DNA of 54,606 nt from Gammaproteobacteria bacterium (GCA_002728675.1 PBVL01000054.1:1-54606), one strand, 5' to 3'; positions 39,617 to 49,261 are shown, numbered from the stretch's first letter. The notes: a model not told the origin generated them from the sequence alone. Numbers and translations: made by a program.

Positions 39617-40522
39617 TTGAAACCCTGTGACGTCCTGCTGGTCGAGGGCACCTCGCGGGTCAGCGAGATCATCAAACTCATCACCCAAAGCCCCTGGTCA
39701 CACGTAGTACTCTACCTGGGGCGTCTGCACGACGTCGAGGACCCCGATCTCAGGCGGATCGTGAGCCAGCACTACGACGGCGACGCTGGCGATCAGCTGC
39801 TGGTGGAGAGCCTCCTCGGATACGGCACGATCGTCCGACCCCTCGAGGTTTACCGACACGACCATCTGCGCATCTGTCGTCCATCGGGCATCACGCATCC
39901 GGACGCTCAGCACGTCGTCCGCTATGCCGTCAGCCGTCTGGGCGTCGACTACGACGTCAGGCAGATATTCGACCTCGCCCGGTTCTTCTTCCCCTGGTGG
40001 ATTCTGCCGCGGCGCTTCCGCTCGTCGCTGTTCCGTCACAACCCCGGTCGCTCCACACGTACCGTCTGTTCGACGATGATCGCGAACGCCTTCTCATTCG
40101 TGCAGTTCCCGATCCTGCCGTTGATGAAGGCTGTGGACGCGAACGACTCGGCGCCGGTTCAGATGTTCAGGCGCAATCCCAAGCTGTGTACCCCAAGCGA
40201 CTTCGACTACTCACCCTATTTCGAGATCATCAAATATCCGTTTGTCGGCTTCACACACGGGCAGGACTATCATCTGCTGCCCTGGCACGGGACAGGGCAG
40301 CTCGAGTCCGACGAGGCCGGACTCTACATCGACCCGACGCTGCAGCCGACGTCGGACGCGGTCGACGACGCAATTGGACGCGCGCTCGAAGGACTCGACA
40401 TGCCCCCGCCGGCGTTCGACCAGGCGGCGGTTGACACAAGTGACGCGGTCAGTCCCTACCGACCGGACACCGCCGGAAGGGCCGGTGACGGCGCCGCCAA
40501 TGAAGGCCCGGCGACGTCTTGA
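39617..40522 (+). CDS. YiiX/YaeF-like permuted papain-fold (C92 family) protein
   Basis: KPCDVLLVEGTSRVSEIIKLITQSPWSHVVLYLGRL...LGVDYDVRQIFDLARFF...RTVCSTMIANAF (His and Cys motifs). TTG start; true N-terminus uncertain. Confidence 0.65.
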   Translation: MKPCDVLLVEGTSRVSEIIKLITQSPWSHVVLYLGRLHDVEDPDLRRIVSQHYDGDAGDQLLVESLLGYGTIVRPLEVYRHDHLRICRPSGITHPDAQHVVRYAVSRLGVDYDVRQIFDLARFFFPWWILPRRFRSSLFRHNPGRSTRTVCSTMIANAFSFVQFPILPLMKAVDANDSAPVQMFRRNPKLCTPSDFDYSPYFEIIKYPFVGFTHGQDYHLLPWHGTGQLESDEAGLYIDPTLQPTSDAVDDAIGRALEGLDMPPPAFDQAAVDTSDAVSPYRPDTAGRAGDGAANEGPATS

Positions 40523-40576
40523 AAGAAAGTGCGCCGATCGACTGGCGGAATCCGGAATCTGGACCATACTGAAAGT

Positions 40577-40697
40577 GTCGCCTCTCTCACCCCCATGGAG
40601 AGCCCGGCGGCGAGGGTCTCATGACCTCGTCATGCTGAAAGGCATTCAAGTGTCACTCCGAATGGTGTTCGGCCCGGACAATGTCCGGGCCACTTTT
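40577..40697 (+). ncRNA. Candidate structured small RNA or 3'-UTR RNA ending in a Rho-independent terminator
   Basis: No ORF; successive stems CTCTC/GAGAG, CGAGG/CCTCG and CATTC/GAATG, then terminator GGCCCGGAC-aat-GTCCGGGCC followed by ACTTTTTT. Weak -10-like CATACT at 40565. Confidence 0.35.
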
Positions 40698-40699
40698 TT
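40671..40699 (+). terminator. Rho-independent terminator
   Basis: GGCCCGGAC-AAT-GTCCGGGCC-AC-TTTTTT. Confidence 0.85.
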
Positions 40700-40731
40700 C
40701 GTGACACGTTGCGTATCTGAGAAAAGGCGGG

Positions 40732-42123
40732 TCAGCCGCCTCGCCTCTCCAGTGCCTCGATGAGGCGTTGGGTCCATTGATGGACCCAGAACACCCGGTT
40801 GGACCCTTTGACGAGCACCTGATCGCCCGGCTGAAGTTCCTCCGCGAACGTTTCAGGCGGCAGTTCTGCAACTGAGCTGACGTGCTTCCAGCGCGGGGCA
40901 TGCGCCGGAAATTCCGCGAGCCCGTCTCCCACCGTGATCACTCCGCTGAGACCGGCAGTTGCGTCGGCCAGACTGTCGTAGAACGTGGGTGCTTCACCTC
41001 CGAGTTCAAGAATCTCGCCGAGCACGGCGATACGCCGGCCGCCCTCCCTGGATCGCAGCGCCTCGAGCGCATGCGCCATGCTGACGGGGTTTGCGTTGTA
41101 GCTGTCATCGCAGATGGTCACGCCTCCTACCCGCGTCAGCGCACCCCGCCCGGCCAGTGGACCGAGGTGCGCCCATGCAGTCTCCGCTGCGTCGGCTGGA
41201 AGATCGAGCAGCGCGCCGATGGTGAGGGCGGCCCGCATCGTCTGCACGTGGTGGTGACCCGCGTCCGGTGCCCGAAGCGACAAGCGCGTGCCGCGGTAAT
41301 CGAAGACCAACCGGGACTCACGGTCGTCGATCAGGCGCACGGGGCTGCCGGCGCCGTCATAGACAATCACGTGAGGCCCCCGCTCCCCCAGCGCCTCCGG
41401 CACGAGCAGCGTTCCACCGGGGAGCAACCCCTCGCGGATCGAGAGCTTCTCGCGCCGAATGCCGGCAATCCCGTCCGTGAACTGTTCCAGATGAACGGGT
41501 AGCACGTTCAACACGACCGCAATCTCCGGTTCGACGAGTTTCGCGAGCGGTGCCAGTTCTCCCGGATGGTTCATTCCGACCTCGAACGCGGCGCGGGTCG
41601 TCGCGCGGGGCATTCGGGCCATCGAGAGCGGCACGCCCCAATGGTTGTTGAGACTGCCGGTCGAGGGATGTCCATTGCCCACGACTCGGAAGAGCGCTTC
41701 CACGAGATGACGCAAGGTTGTCTTGCCGGAACTGCCAGTCATCGCCACGACCCTGGCATCCGCGCGGCGGCGCGCGGCGCGGGCGATCGCCCAGAGCCCC
41801 TCGAAGGTATCGGGAACCAGAATGCACGGCGCGGCAGCAGTGCCCGTACCCACCGACATCGATTTACCTGCTTCCGGAGCCGTCAGTTGGTGTACCAGTG
41901 CGCCGGCCGCGCCGGCCGCAAACGCGGCCTGCACGAACTCGTGACCGTCACGTCCCGCGCCGCCGGAACTGTGAAACGGCGGAGGTGCAGAACCGCGGAG
42001 CGCAACGAACAGGTCACCTTCCGCTACCGTGCGGCTGTCGATGCTGACGCCACGAATCTCAGGTCCCGTCTGGTCGGCGACATGCACCGCCGCTGTCAGC
42101 TCAGTCCAGGTCCAGAGACTCAT
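40732..42123 (-). CDS. murF: MurF-like UDP-N-acetylmuramoyl-tripeptide--D-alanyl-D-alanine ligase
   Basis: AMTGSSGKTTLRHLVEALF, GSLNNHWGVPLSMARMP, FEVGMNHPGELAPLAKLVEPEIAVVLNVLPVHLEQF, ICDDSYNANPVSMAHALEAL, VLVKGSN. Confidence 0.82.
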   Translation of the reverse strand: MSLWTWTELTAAVHVADQTGPEIRGVSIDSRTVAEGDLFVALRGSAPPPFHSSGGAGRDGHEFVQAAFAAGAAGALVHQLTAPEAGKSMSVGTGTAAAPCILVPDTFEGLWAIARAARRRADARVVAMTGSSGKTTLRHLVEALFRVVGNGHPSTGSLNNHWGVPLSMARMPRATTRAAFEVGMNHPGELAPLAKLVEPEIAVVLNVLPVHLEQFTDGIAGIRREKLSIREGLLPGGTLLVPEALGERGPHVIVYDGAGSPVRLIDDRESRLVFDYRGTRLSLRAPDAGHHHVQTMRAALTIGALLDLPADAAETAWAHLGPLAGRGALTRVGGVTICDDSYNANPVSMAHALEALRSREGGRRIAVLGEILELGGEAPTFYDSLADATAGLSGVITVGDGLAEFPAHAPRWKHVSSVAELPPETFAEELQPGDQVLVKGSNRVFWVHQWTQRLIEALERRGG

Positions 42124-42144
42124 GGGTACCGACCGGAGCGCCGA

Positions 42145-42633
42145 CTACGGCTTCTGTTCGGCGACGGCGGGATCGATCAGGTCATTGACCATCCGTACAG
42201 CAGCCTCTTTACCGTCGTAGTAGCCCGGGAGGGTCTTTTCCGATGCGTACCCCGCACGTTCGTAGAACCGTTGCGCACCTTCGTTCGTGCTGCGTACCTC
42301 GAGAACGATCCGATCACACCCCGCGGTGCGCGCTGACTCGGTCATCCACTCCAGCATCCGGGTGCCGAGCCCCCTGCGCTGGTGCGCCTCGCGCACGGCG
42401 AAAAGCGTGAGATGGGCGTGATTGGTATGAAATTCCATCAGCCCGAAGCCAACGATTTCAATGCGCGTCTCAGCCACGAGGCCAAGGGTTTCGGAATCGC
42501 TGATCGCGCGCTCGACCCGTTTGGGAGTCCAGCTCCAGCCGAGCCCAGTCTCGATCAGGTCACGCGAGAGGTTCGCGATCCTACGCGCATCGCGCCTTCG
42601 CGCGAGCCGCAGTTCTGACTCGACGGCGCTCAT
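42145..42633 (-). CDS. GNAT-family N-acetyltransferase
   Basis: HLTLFAVREAHQRRGLGTRMLEWMTESARTAGCDRIVLEVRSTNEGAQRFYERAGY; ATGA overlap with upstream gene. Confidence 0.88.
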   Translation of the reverse strand: MSAVESELRLARRRDARRIANLSRDLIETGLGWSWTPKRVERAISDSETLGLVAETRIEIVGFGLMEFHTNHAHLTLFAVREAHQRRGLGTRMLEWMTESARTAGCDRIVLEVRSTNEGAQRFYERAGYASEKTLPGYYDGKEAAVRMVNDLIDPAVAEQKP

Positions 42634-43826
42634 TGCTGGCCGGTCGGGATCTCGTTGAACGGCACCGACTTGTCGACACGGATGTCGCCCGGCAGGCCGA
42701 GCACCCGTTCGGCAATGATGTTCAGCAGAATCTCATCCGTGCCACCGGCAATCCTGCTGCCGGGCGCCCCCAGGTAGCCCAGCTGAAACGTACCGTCGGC
42801 GGCTTCCATCGACGTTCCGGCCATGTCGAGCAGATCGATACAGAACGAGGCGATGTCCTGAGTCTGCTTCGCGCTGACGAGCTTGCCAATGGAATTCTCG
42901 GGGCCGGGCGTCTCGCCGCGCGACAGGGCCGACTGCGTGCGATAGCGTGTGAATCTCAGCCCGGACTCCCGGCAATACCAGTCTGCAAGACGGGAACGCA
43001 CGTCCCTGTCCTCGATGGCGGGCGCATCACCCAACTCGACGGACGCGGCCAGCGACATCGCGCCTTCGAACCCCATCGCGCCGCCGGCGCCGCCAATCGC
43101 GGCGCGTTCGTTCATGAGCGTCGTGATGGCGACCTGCCAGCCCTGCCCGACGCCACCGAGACGCTGGGCGTCCGGAATGCGGACGTCGGTAAAATACACC
43201 TCGTTGAAGTTCGACGCACCGCTGATCTGCTTGATCGGACGCACTTCAACACCCTGACTTTTCATGTCGAGGAAAAAGTAGGTGAGTCCCTGGTGTTTGG
43301 GCACCTCCGCATCCGATCGTGTCACGAGGATCGCGTAATCGCTGTAGTGCGCGCCGGAAGTCCAGATCTTCTGTCCGTTGATGACCCACTCGTCGCCGTC
43401 CTTCTCGGCCCGTGTCCTGAGCGCGGCGAGGTCTGAGCCACCCGCCGGTTCGCTGAAGAGCTGGCACCAGACTTCCTCCCCACTCCCGAGCTTCGGCAGA
43501 AAACGCTCTTTCTGCTCGTCGCTTGCATACGCCATCATGGTCGGCGCGGCCATCCCCTGACCGATCGTGAAAAATCCGGCCGGCACGTCGAAGCGCGACT
43601 CCTCTTCGACGAAGATTGCCGCTTCCGTCGGAGTTGCACCCCTGCCGCCATATTCTTTCGGCCAGCGCAAACAGGCCCAGCCTGCCTCGTACTTGCGAAG
43701 TTGCCAGGCTTTGGCCCGCTCCAGCGCGTCACCGCCGGTTGCCGCAAACTCCGGCGCGTTGCCGGCCAGCCAGTCGCGCGCTTCGGCGCGGAACGTGGCC
43801 TCTGTGTCCGTATCGTTAAAGTCCAT
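42630..43826 (-). CDS. Acyl-CoA dehydrogenase
   Basis: RWPKEYGGRGATPTEAAIFVEEESR, QLFSEPAGGSDLAALRTRAEKDGDEWVINGQKIWTSGAHYSDYAILVTR, GGTDEILLNIIAERVLGLP. Confidence 0.9.
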   Translation of the reverse strand: MDFNDTDTEATFRAEARDWLAGNAPEFAATGGDALERAKAWQLRKYEAGWACLRWPKEYGGRGATPTEAAIFVEEESRFDVPAGFFTIGQGMAAPTMMAYASDEQKERFLPKLGSGEEVWCQLFSEPAGGSDLAALRTRAEKDGDEWVINGQKIWTSGAHYSDYAILVTRSDAEVPKHQGLTYFFLDMKSQGVEVRPIKQISGASNFNEVYFTDVRIPDAQRLGGVGQGWQVAITTLMNERAAIGGAGGAMGFEGAMSLAASVELGDAPAIEDRDVRSRLADWYCRESGLRFTRYRTQSALSRGETPGPENSIGKLVSAKQTQDIASFCIDLLDMAGTSMEAADGTFQLGYLGAPGSRIAGGTDEILLNIIAERVLGLPGDIRVDKSVPFNEIPTGQQ

Positions 43827-43843
43827 GCTGAGCTCCTCCTGCT

Positions 43844-44956
43844 TCAGGCCGCGCGTTCGGCTTCGAGTCGACTGATGAGCTTCTCTTTCCAGACCCCTTC
43901 ACTGCCGAGATTCACCGACAGCAGTTTGGCCCGCCGGTAGTAGAGGTGGCAGTCGAACTCCCACGTGAAGCCCATGCCGCCGTGCGTCTGGATATTCTCT
44001 TCAGCGCATTCCCGGTAGGCCTGCGTCGCCGAGACTCGCGCGGTTGCGGCCGCAACGCCGAGCTCGGGCGCACCGGTGGAGAGCGCCCACGCCCCGTAAT
44101 AGCTGTTCGAGCGTGCGAGCGTGGTGGCGACGTACATCCGCGCCAGCTTGTGCTTGATGGCCTGGTAGCCCGCGATCGGACGGCCGAACGCGTAGCGGCC
44201 CATCGCGTACTCCCTGGCCATTTCGATCGCTGCCTGACTGCCACCCACCTGCTCGAATGCGAACAAGACGGCAGCGCGATCGAACAGTTGTCCAAGCGCA
44301 GCCATCCCGTCACCGCCGTCAGCCAGCGGTTCGGCGTCCGCGCCGTCGAAGGTCACGCGCGCATGGGATCGGGTCGGATCGATCGTGTCCATCACCTCAC
44401 GCGTCACGCCGGAACCCGCCAGATCCGTCACACACAACTGCGGCCCGTCTTCACCCTTCGCGAGGACAATTGCCAAATCAGCCACATCGCCATCGGCCAC
44501 CATGATCTTCGTGCCGCTCAGCTTTCCGCCGGCAAGCGTCGTTGACAGACGTTCCGCCTTGAGTGCACCCGGTCCTTCGGCAACCGCCAGACACCCGATT
44601 GCTGCGCCTTCTGCCAGCCTGGCGAGATGCCCCTCCTGCTGCGCGGGACTCCCGAACTGCAGCAACGCCTCCGTCGCGAGGTAGACCGATGATGAGAAAG
44701 GGATGGGGGACAGTGCGCGACCCAGTTCCTCAGCCAGCACACAGAGTTCGAGGTGCCCGAGGCCAAGCCCGCCGAACTTCTCCGGAATCGCGGTCGCTGT
44801 CCAGCCGAGCGCGGCGACGTCACGCCAAAGGTCGGCGTCATAGGGGGTATCGGAATCCAGAATGGCCCGGGCGACCTTCAGACCGGACTTATCCGCGAGG
44901 AAACTTGCCGCCTGGTCCCTCAGCAGGTTCTGTTCTTCGGAAAACTCGAAATTCAT
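43844..44956 (-). CDS. Acyl-CoA dehydrogenase (second paired subunit-like)
   Basis: MNFEFSEEQNLLRDQAASFLADKSG..., GRPIAGYQAIKHKLARMYV, NIQTHGGMGFTWEFDCHLYYRRAKLL. Confidence 0.88.
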   Translation of the reverse strand: MNFEFSEEQNLLRDQAASFLADKSGLKVARAILDSDTPYDADLWRDVAALGWTATAIPEKFGGLGLGHLELCVLAEELGRALSPIPFSSSVYLATEALLQFGSPAQQEGHLARLAEGAAIGCLAVAEGPGALKAERLSTTLAGGKLSGTKIMVADGDVADLAIVLAKGEDGPQLCVTDLAGSGVTREVMDTIDPTRSHARVTFDGADAEPLADGGDGMAALGQLFDRAAVLFAFEQVGGSQAAIEMAREYAMGRYAFGRPIAGYQAIKHKLARMYVATTLARSNSYYGAWALSTGAPELGVAAATARVSATQAYRECAEENIQTHGGMGFTWEFDCHLYYRRAKLLSVNLGSEGVWKEKLISRLEAERAA

Positions 44957-45012
44957 GGTTCATTGGCTCCATTGTTACGCGGCCTCAGTTCTGCCGGCAT
45001 CGTGTCAGACGT

Positions 45013-46641
45013 TCAGGCTCCCTGCGCCTCGGCCGTCTCCCGCAGCAGGTATTTCTGCACTTTACCCGTCGACGTCTTGGTCAGCGGGCCGAAGATCACG
45101 GTCTTCGGGACCTTGAACCGCGCAAGCTCGCCGCGGCAGTACTCGATGACGTCGTCCGCAGTCAGGGTTGCCCCGTCCTTCACCGTCACGAAGGCACAGG
45201 GATGTTCTCCCCACTTCTCGTCGGACTTCGCCACGACAGCGGCTTCGAGGATGTCCGGATGTTTGAACAGGACGTCCTCGATCTCGATGCTGGAGATGTT
45301 CTCCCCGCCGCTGATGATGATGTCCTTGGAGCGGTCCTTGATCTGGATGTAACGGTCCGGGTGGAGCACCGCTATATCCCCCGAATGGAACCAGCCGCCG
45401 GCAAATGACTCGGCGCTTGCCGTGGGATTTTTCAGGTATCCCTTCATGACGATGTTGCCGCGCATGAAGACTTCGCCCTGCGTTTCGCCGTCGGCAGGTA
45501 CCGGTTCGAGCGTTTCCGGGTCAGCCACCATCATGTCTTCCGCCAGCACCGCGGCGATCCCCTGACGGGCCTTGAGACGAGCCCGCTGCTCGTCGCTCTC
45601 GCTGTCCCACTCCGATTTCCACGCGGAGACGACCATTGGTCCATAGGTCTCGGTGAGACCGTAGACCTGGGTGACCTCGAACCCGAGCGCCTCCATGCCC
45701 TGAATGACGGCCGCGGGCGGCGCCGCACCCGCTGTCATGACCCTGATCCCTGCCGGCACACCCTCTTTGAGCCAGTCCGGGGCGTTGATCAGCGTATTGA
45801 GGACGACCGGCGCGCCGCAGAAGTGCGTGACCGCCTCGTCCCTGAACGCGGTGAAGATCGCATCCTCACGCACGTGACGCAGGCACACCGACGTGCCCGC
45901 CACCGCCGCCAGGGTCCAGGGAAAACACCAACCGTTGCAGTGAAACATCGGCAGCGTCCACAGGTAGCGTGGATGCAGTCCCATGCCCCAGGTCAGCGCG
46001 TTGTTGGCCGCATTCAGATAGGCGCCGCGGTGGTGATAGACGACGCCTTTGGGGTTGCCCGTCGTCCCCGAGGTGTAGTTCAGCGAGATGGCGTCCCACT
46101 CGTCTGCGGGCAGCGCCCACTCGAACTCCGGGTTGCCGGCGTCGATGAGTTCTTCGTAGCTGAGATCACCCAGGCGGGCCTCCTGGTCGAACTGGGCATC
46201 GACGACATCGATGACGAGCGGGGAGCCGTCCGAGATCCCCAGCGCCTCGCCCACGACACCCGCGAACTCGGCCTCGGTCACGACAATCCTGGCCTCGGCG
46301 TGATCGAGGATGAACGCAACCGTGCGCGCGTCCAGGCGCGTGTTGATCGCGTTGAGCACGGCGCCCGTCATGGCGACCGCAAAGTGCAACTCGAACATTG
46401 CCGGGATGTTCGGCAGCATCGCAGCGACCGTGTCACCGCGTCCGACCCCAAGTTCGGCAAGGACCGATGCAAACGCCCGACACCGCGCATACGTCTGCGC
46501 CCAGGTGTAGCGTTCCGGTCCGTGCACCACGGACGGGACCTCCGGGTAGATGGCAGCGGAACGGCGGAGGTAGGAGAGCGGCGAAAGGGGCGTGTAGTTG
46601 GCCTCGTTACGATCCAGATCCTGGCTGTAAATGTCGCTCAC
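45013..46641 (-). CDS. Acyl-CoA synthetase/ligase (AMP-binding; DmdB-like medium-chain type)
   Basis: SLNYTSGTTGNPKGVVYHHRGAYLNA, VYGLTETYGP, GWFHSGDIAVLHPDRYIQIKDRSKDIIISGGENISSIEIEDVLFKHPDI, KTSTGKVQKY. Confidence 0.88.
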   Translation of the reverse strand: MSDIYSQDLDRNEANYTPLSPLSYLRRSAAIYPEVPSVVHGPERYTWAQTYARCRAFASVLAELGVGRGDTVAAMLPNIPAMFELHFAVAMTGAVLNAINTRLDARTVAFILDHAEARIVVTEAEFAGVVGEALGISDGSPLVIDVVDAQFDQEARLGDLSYEELIDAGNPEFEWALPADEWDAISLNYTSGTTGNPKGVVYHHRGAYLNAANNALTWGMGLHPRYLWTLPMFHCNGWCFPWTLAAVAGTSVCLRHVREDAIFTAFRDEAVTHFCGAPVVLNTLINAPDWLKEGVPAGIRVMTAGAAPPAAVIQGMEALGFEVTQVYGLTETYGPMVVSAWKSEWDSESDEQRARLKARQGIAAVLAEDMMVADPETLEPVPADGETQGEVFMRGNIVMKGYLKNPTASAESFAGGWFHSGDIAVLHPDRYIQIKDRSKDIIISGGENISSIEIEDVLFKHPDILEAAVVAKSDEKWGEHPCAFVTVKDGATLTADDVIEYCRGELARFKVPKTVIFGPLTKTSTGKVQKYLLRETAEAQGA

Positions 46642-46691
46642 GGTGCCTCGCCTGCCTGTCGTCGTAGGGTCGGCAACCGTAACATCAACTC

Positions 46692-47351
46692 ATGGAACGG
46701 AACAACGAGATTGCCGCGGTCATCTTCGACTGCGACGGCGTTTTGGTAGACAGCGAACCGATCGCGAACCGCCTGTTCCATCGGTGCCTGGTCGACCTCG
46801 GGCTGGAGCTCTCGGCAGAGGAGACCAACGACCGATTCATGGGGCGATCGATGCAGGACTGCATCGAAGACGTCGAGCGCCTCCTGGCGCGTCGCGTCGA
46901 TGCGGCCGTCTGGTCCGGACTGGCCGAGCGGACCCAACTCGCATTCGACGCAGAACTGCAGCCGGTCATGGACATCGAGCACGTGCTGCAGGGCCTCGAT
47001 TTGCCCCGTTGCGTGGCATCGAGCGGCAGCCACGGCAAGATTCGGCATTCGCTCCGAATCACCGGTCTCACCCGATACTTCGAGCACATCTGCTCGGCCG
47101 ACGACGTATCGGCGGGCAAAACCGCGCCGGACCTTTTCCTGCTCGCTGCGAAGACCCTTTCTGTTCCGCCCGCAGCCTGCGTCGTCATCGAGGACTCTCT
47201 GCCAGGAGTCCGGGGCGCCGTGGCCGCTGGGATGCGCGCCTTCGGCTATTGCGAGCGCAGTGCAGACGCAGCGCTTGCCGCGGCGGGTGCCACGACATTC
47301 CGGGACATGCGCAAGCTCCCCGCGTTGCTGAAGGGGCGCGTGCTAGGATGA
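46692..47351 (+). CDS. HAD-superfamily phosphatase
   Basis: VIFDCDGVLVDSEPIANRLF, CVASSGSHGKI, GKTAPDLFLLAAKTL, VIEDSLPGVRGAVAAGM. Confidence 0.88.
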   Translation: MERNNEIAAVIFDCDGVLVDSEPIANRLFHRCLVDLGLELSAEETNDRFMGRSMQDCIEDVERLLARRVDAAVWSGLAERTQLAFDAELQPVMDIEHVLQGLDLPRCVASSGSHGKIRHSLRITGLTRYFEHICSADDVSAGKTAPDLFLLAAKTLSVPPAACVVIEDSLPGVRGAVAAGMRAFGYCERSADAALAAAGATTFRDMRKLPALLKGRVLG

Positions 47352-47405
47352 AGCATCGTCGGTCAGCGAGTGCGCGCCGACATACGAACCAGAGTTTCCC
47401 CTCCG

Positions 47406-49256
47406 ATGAGTCGAATCTGGAATGCCGTCACGGCAACCAAGAATGCCCTGGGCAATGTGCTCTTCCTGCTGATTATTGGTGCCATCGCGGCGACCGTGTT
47501 CTTCAGCGATGCGCTTCAGGTTCCCGAGCGGGGCGCACTGATCCTCAACCCGAAAGGCGTACTGGTAGAACAGCGTCGTCTGGTGGACCCCCTCGCCGAA
47601 GTGCTCGGCACCGGAGGCGCATCGGAGACGCGCCTGCGTGACGTCCTCGAGGCTCTGGACATGGCCGTAGGTGACCCGCGCATTACCCATGTCGTACTTG
47701 ACCTAGAGAAGCTGCGCGGCGGCTCGATCGCAGCCCTGCTCGAGGTCGGCAACGCGCTGGACGAGGTGCGTGCCTCGGGCAAGCCGGTGTATGCCTTTGC
47801 ACCCTCCTACACCCAGGCCCAGTACCTGCTTGCGGCCCATGCGGACAAGGTCTATCTCGACGCACGCGGGCTCGACCCGCTTGGCCCGGTGTTCCTGTCC
47901 GGACTTGGCGTCTTCCCGATGTTCTACAGATCGGCGCTCGACAGATTCCACGTGCGGGTTCACGTGTTCCGCGCGGGCCTGTACAAGAGTGCGGTCGAGC
48001 CCTGGGAACGTGACGACATGTCCGCGACCACGCGTGCCGAGACCGAGACGTGGCTGGGCACCCTCTGGAAGGTTTACAGCGAACGCATAGCCGACCGCCG
48101 CGGACTGGAAAGGGCGGCGCTTGGAACCTACAGCGACACCTATCCCGCACTGCTCAAAGCGGTGGAAGACCCGAACGATGTTGCGCTCGACGCCGGCCTC
48201 GTGGACAGCGTTCTCACTCCGGATGAATGGAATGACCATCTGACGCAGACGGTGGGTGGACCTCTGCAATCCGGCAACAGCATTTCAATGGACGACTACC
48301 TCTCCGCGACCCGGGCGCCTCTGCCGGTTGTCGCTGAACCGGGTGCGGGTCGCATTGCAGTACTCACCCTGGCCGGAATGATTCTGGACGGCAGACAGCC
48401 GCCGGGAACTATTGGTTCGGACTCGGCGCTGCAATTGATCGAGCGCGCCAGGCAGGATGAGTCCGTGCATGCCCTTGTGGTCCGCGTCGACACCCCCGGC
48501 GGCAGCGCGTCAGCAGCAGAAGACGTTCGGGTGGGACTCGAGTCCCTGCAGAACGCGGGAAAGCCGGTCGTCGTGTCGATGTCCGGTACGGCGGCTTCCG
48601 GAGGCTACTGGCTCGCCAGCACCGCGAACCGCATCTTTGCCTCGGAGGCCACCCTGACCGGATCCATCGGTACGTTCATCACCTTCCCGACGATCAACGA
48701 ATCCCTTGCGGCGCTCGGGATCAACAGGGACGGCGTGGGCACAACTCCGCTCGCGGGCGGACTCGACCCGTTGCGCGGGCTGAATCCAATGCTCGCCGAA
48801 GCGCTCGAAGCAAGTGTCGGCCACACCTACCTGCGCTTCACCAGCCTCGTCGCCCGCGGACGCAACCTCGACAGTGCCAGCGTCGAGGCTCTGGCTCAAG
48901 GCAGGGTGTTCACTGGTAGCACGGCCCTGGACGTGGGCCTGATCGATGCGCTTGGTGGACTCGATGATGCTGTCGCCTCGGCCGCCCAACTGGCCGGCGT
49001 CTCCGACTATCACGTCATCCACCTCGAGCGCGAGCTCAGCGCACGGGACCGACTCCTCCGCGAATTGTCCAGAGTCAGCCTGTCGCTCGGCCTTGCAACG
49101 AGCGAAACGGCACGCGATACGGCGGCCACCCTGGGTTCGACGTTCGGTCATCTTGCAGCCGATGCGGGAATGCTTGCCCGGCTGGCAGGCAGCGCGGCGA
49201 ATGCAACCGGCCCCGCACTCTACGCCCAGTGCCTCAGCTGCAACGTGAGGCTCTGA
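47406..49256 (+). CDS. sppA: Signal peptide peptidase SppA (67K type)
   Basis: N-terminal TM; RAGLYKSAVEPWERDDMS (catalytic Lys), VSMSGTAASGGYWLAS (catalytic Ser). Confidence 0.88.
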   Translation: MSRIWNAVTATKNALGNVLFLLIIGAIAATVFFSDALQVPERGALILNPKGVLVEQRRLVDPLAEVLGTGGASETRLRDVLEALDMAVGDPRITHVVLDLEKLRGGSIAALLEVGNALDEVRASGKPVYAFAPSYTQAQYLLAAHADKVYLDARGLDPLGPVFLSGLGVFPMFYRSALDRFHVRVHVFRAGLYKSAVEPWERDDMSATTRAETETWLGTLWKVYSERIADRRGLERAALGTYSDTYPALLKAVEDPNDVALDAGLVDSVLTPDEWNDHLTQTVGGPLQSGNSISMDDYLSATRAPLPVVAEPGAGRIAVLTLAGMILDGRQPPGTIGSDSALQLIERARQDESVHALVVRVDTPGGSASAAEDVRVGLESLQNAGKPVVVSMSGTAASGGYWLASTANRIFASEATLTGSIGTFITFPTINESLAALGINRDGVGTTPLAGGLDPLRGLNPMLAEALEASVGHTYLRFTSLVARGRNLDSASVEALAQGRVFTGSTALDVGLIDALGGLDDAVASAAQLAGVSDYHVIHLERELSARDRLLRELSRVSLSLGLATSETARDTAATLGSTFGHLAADAGMLARLAGSAANATGPALYAQCLSCNVRL

Positions 49257-49261
49257 GCCCC

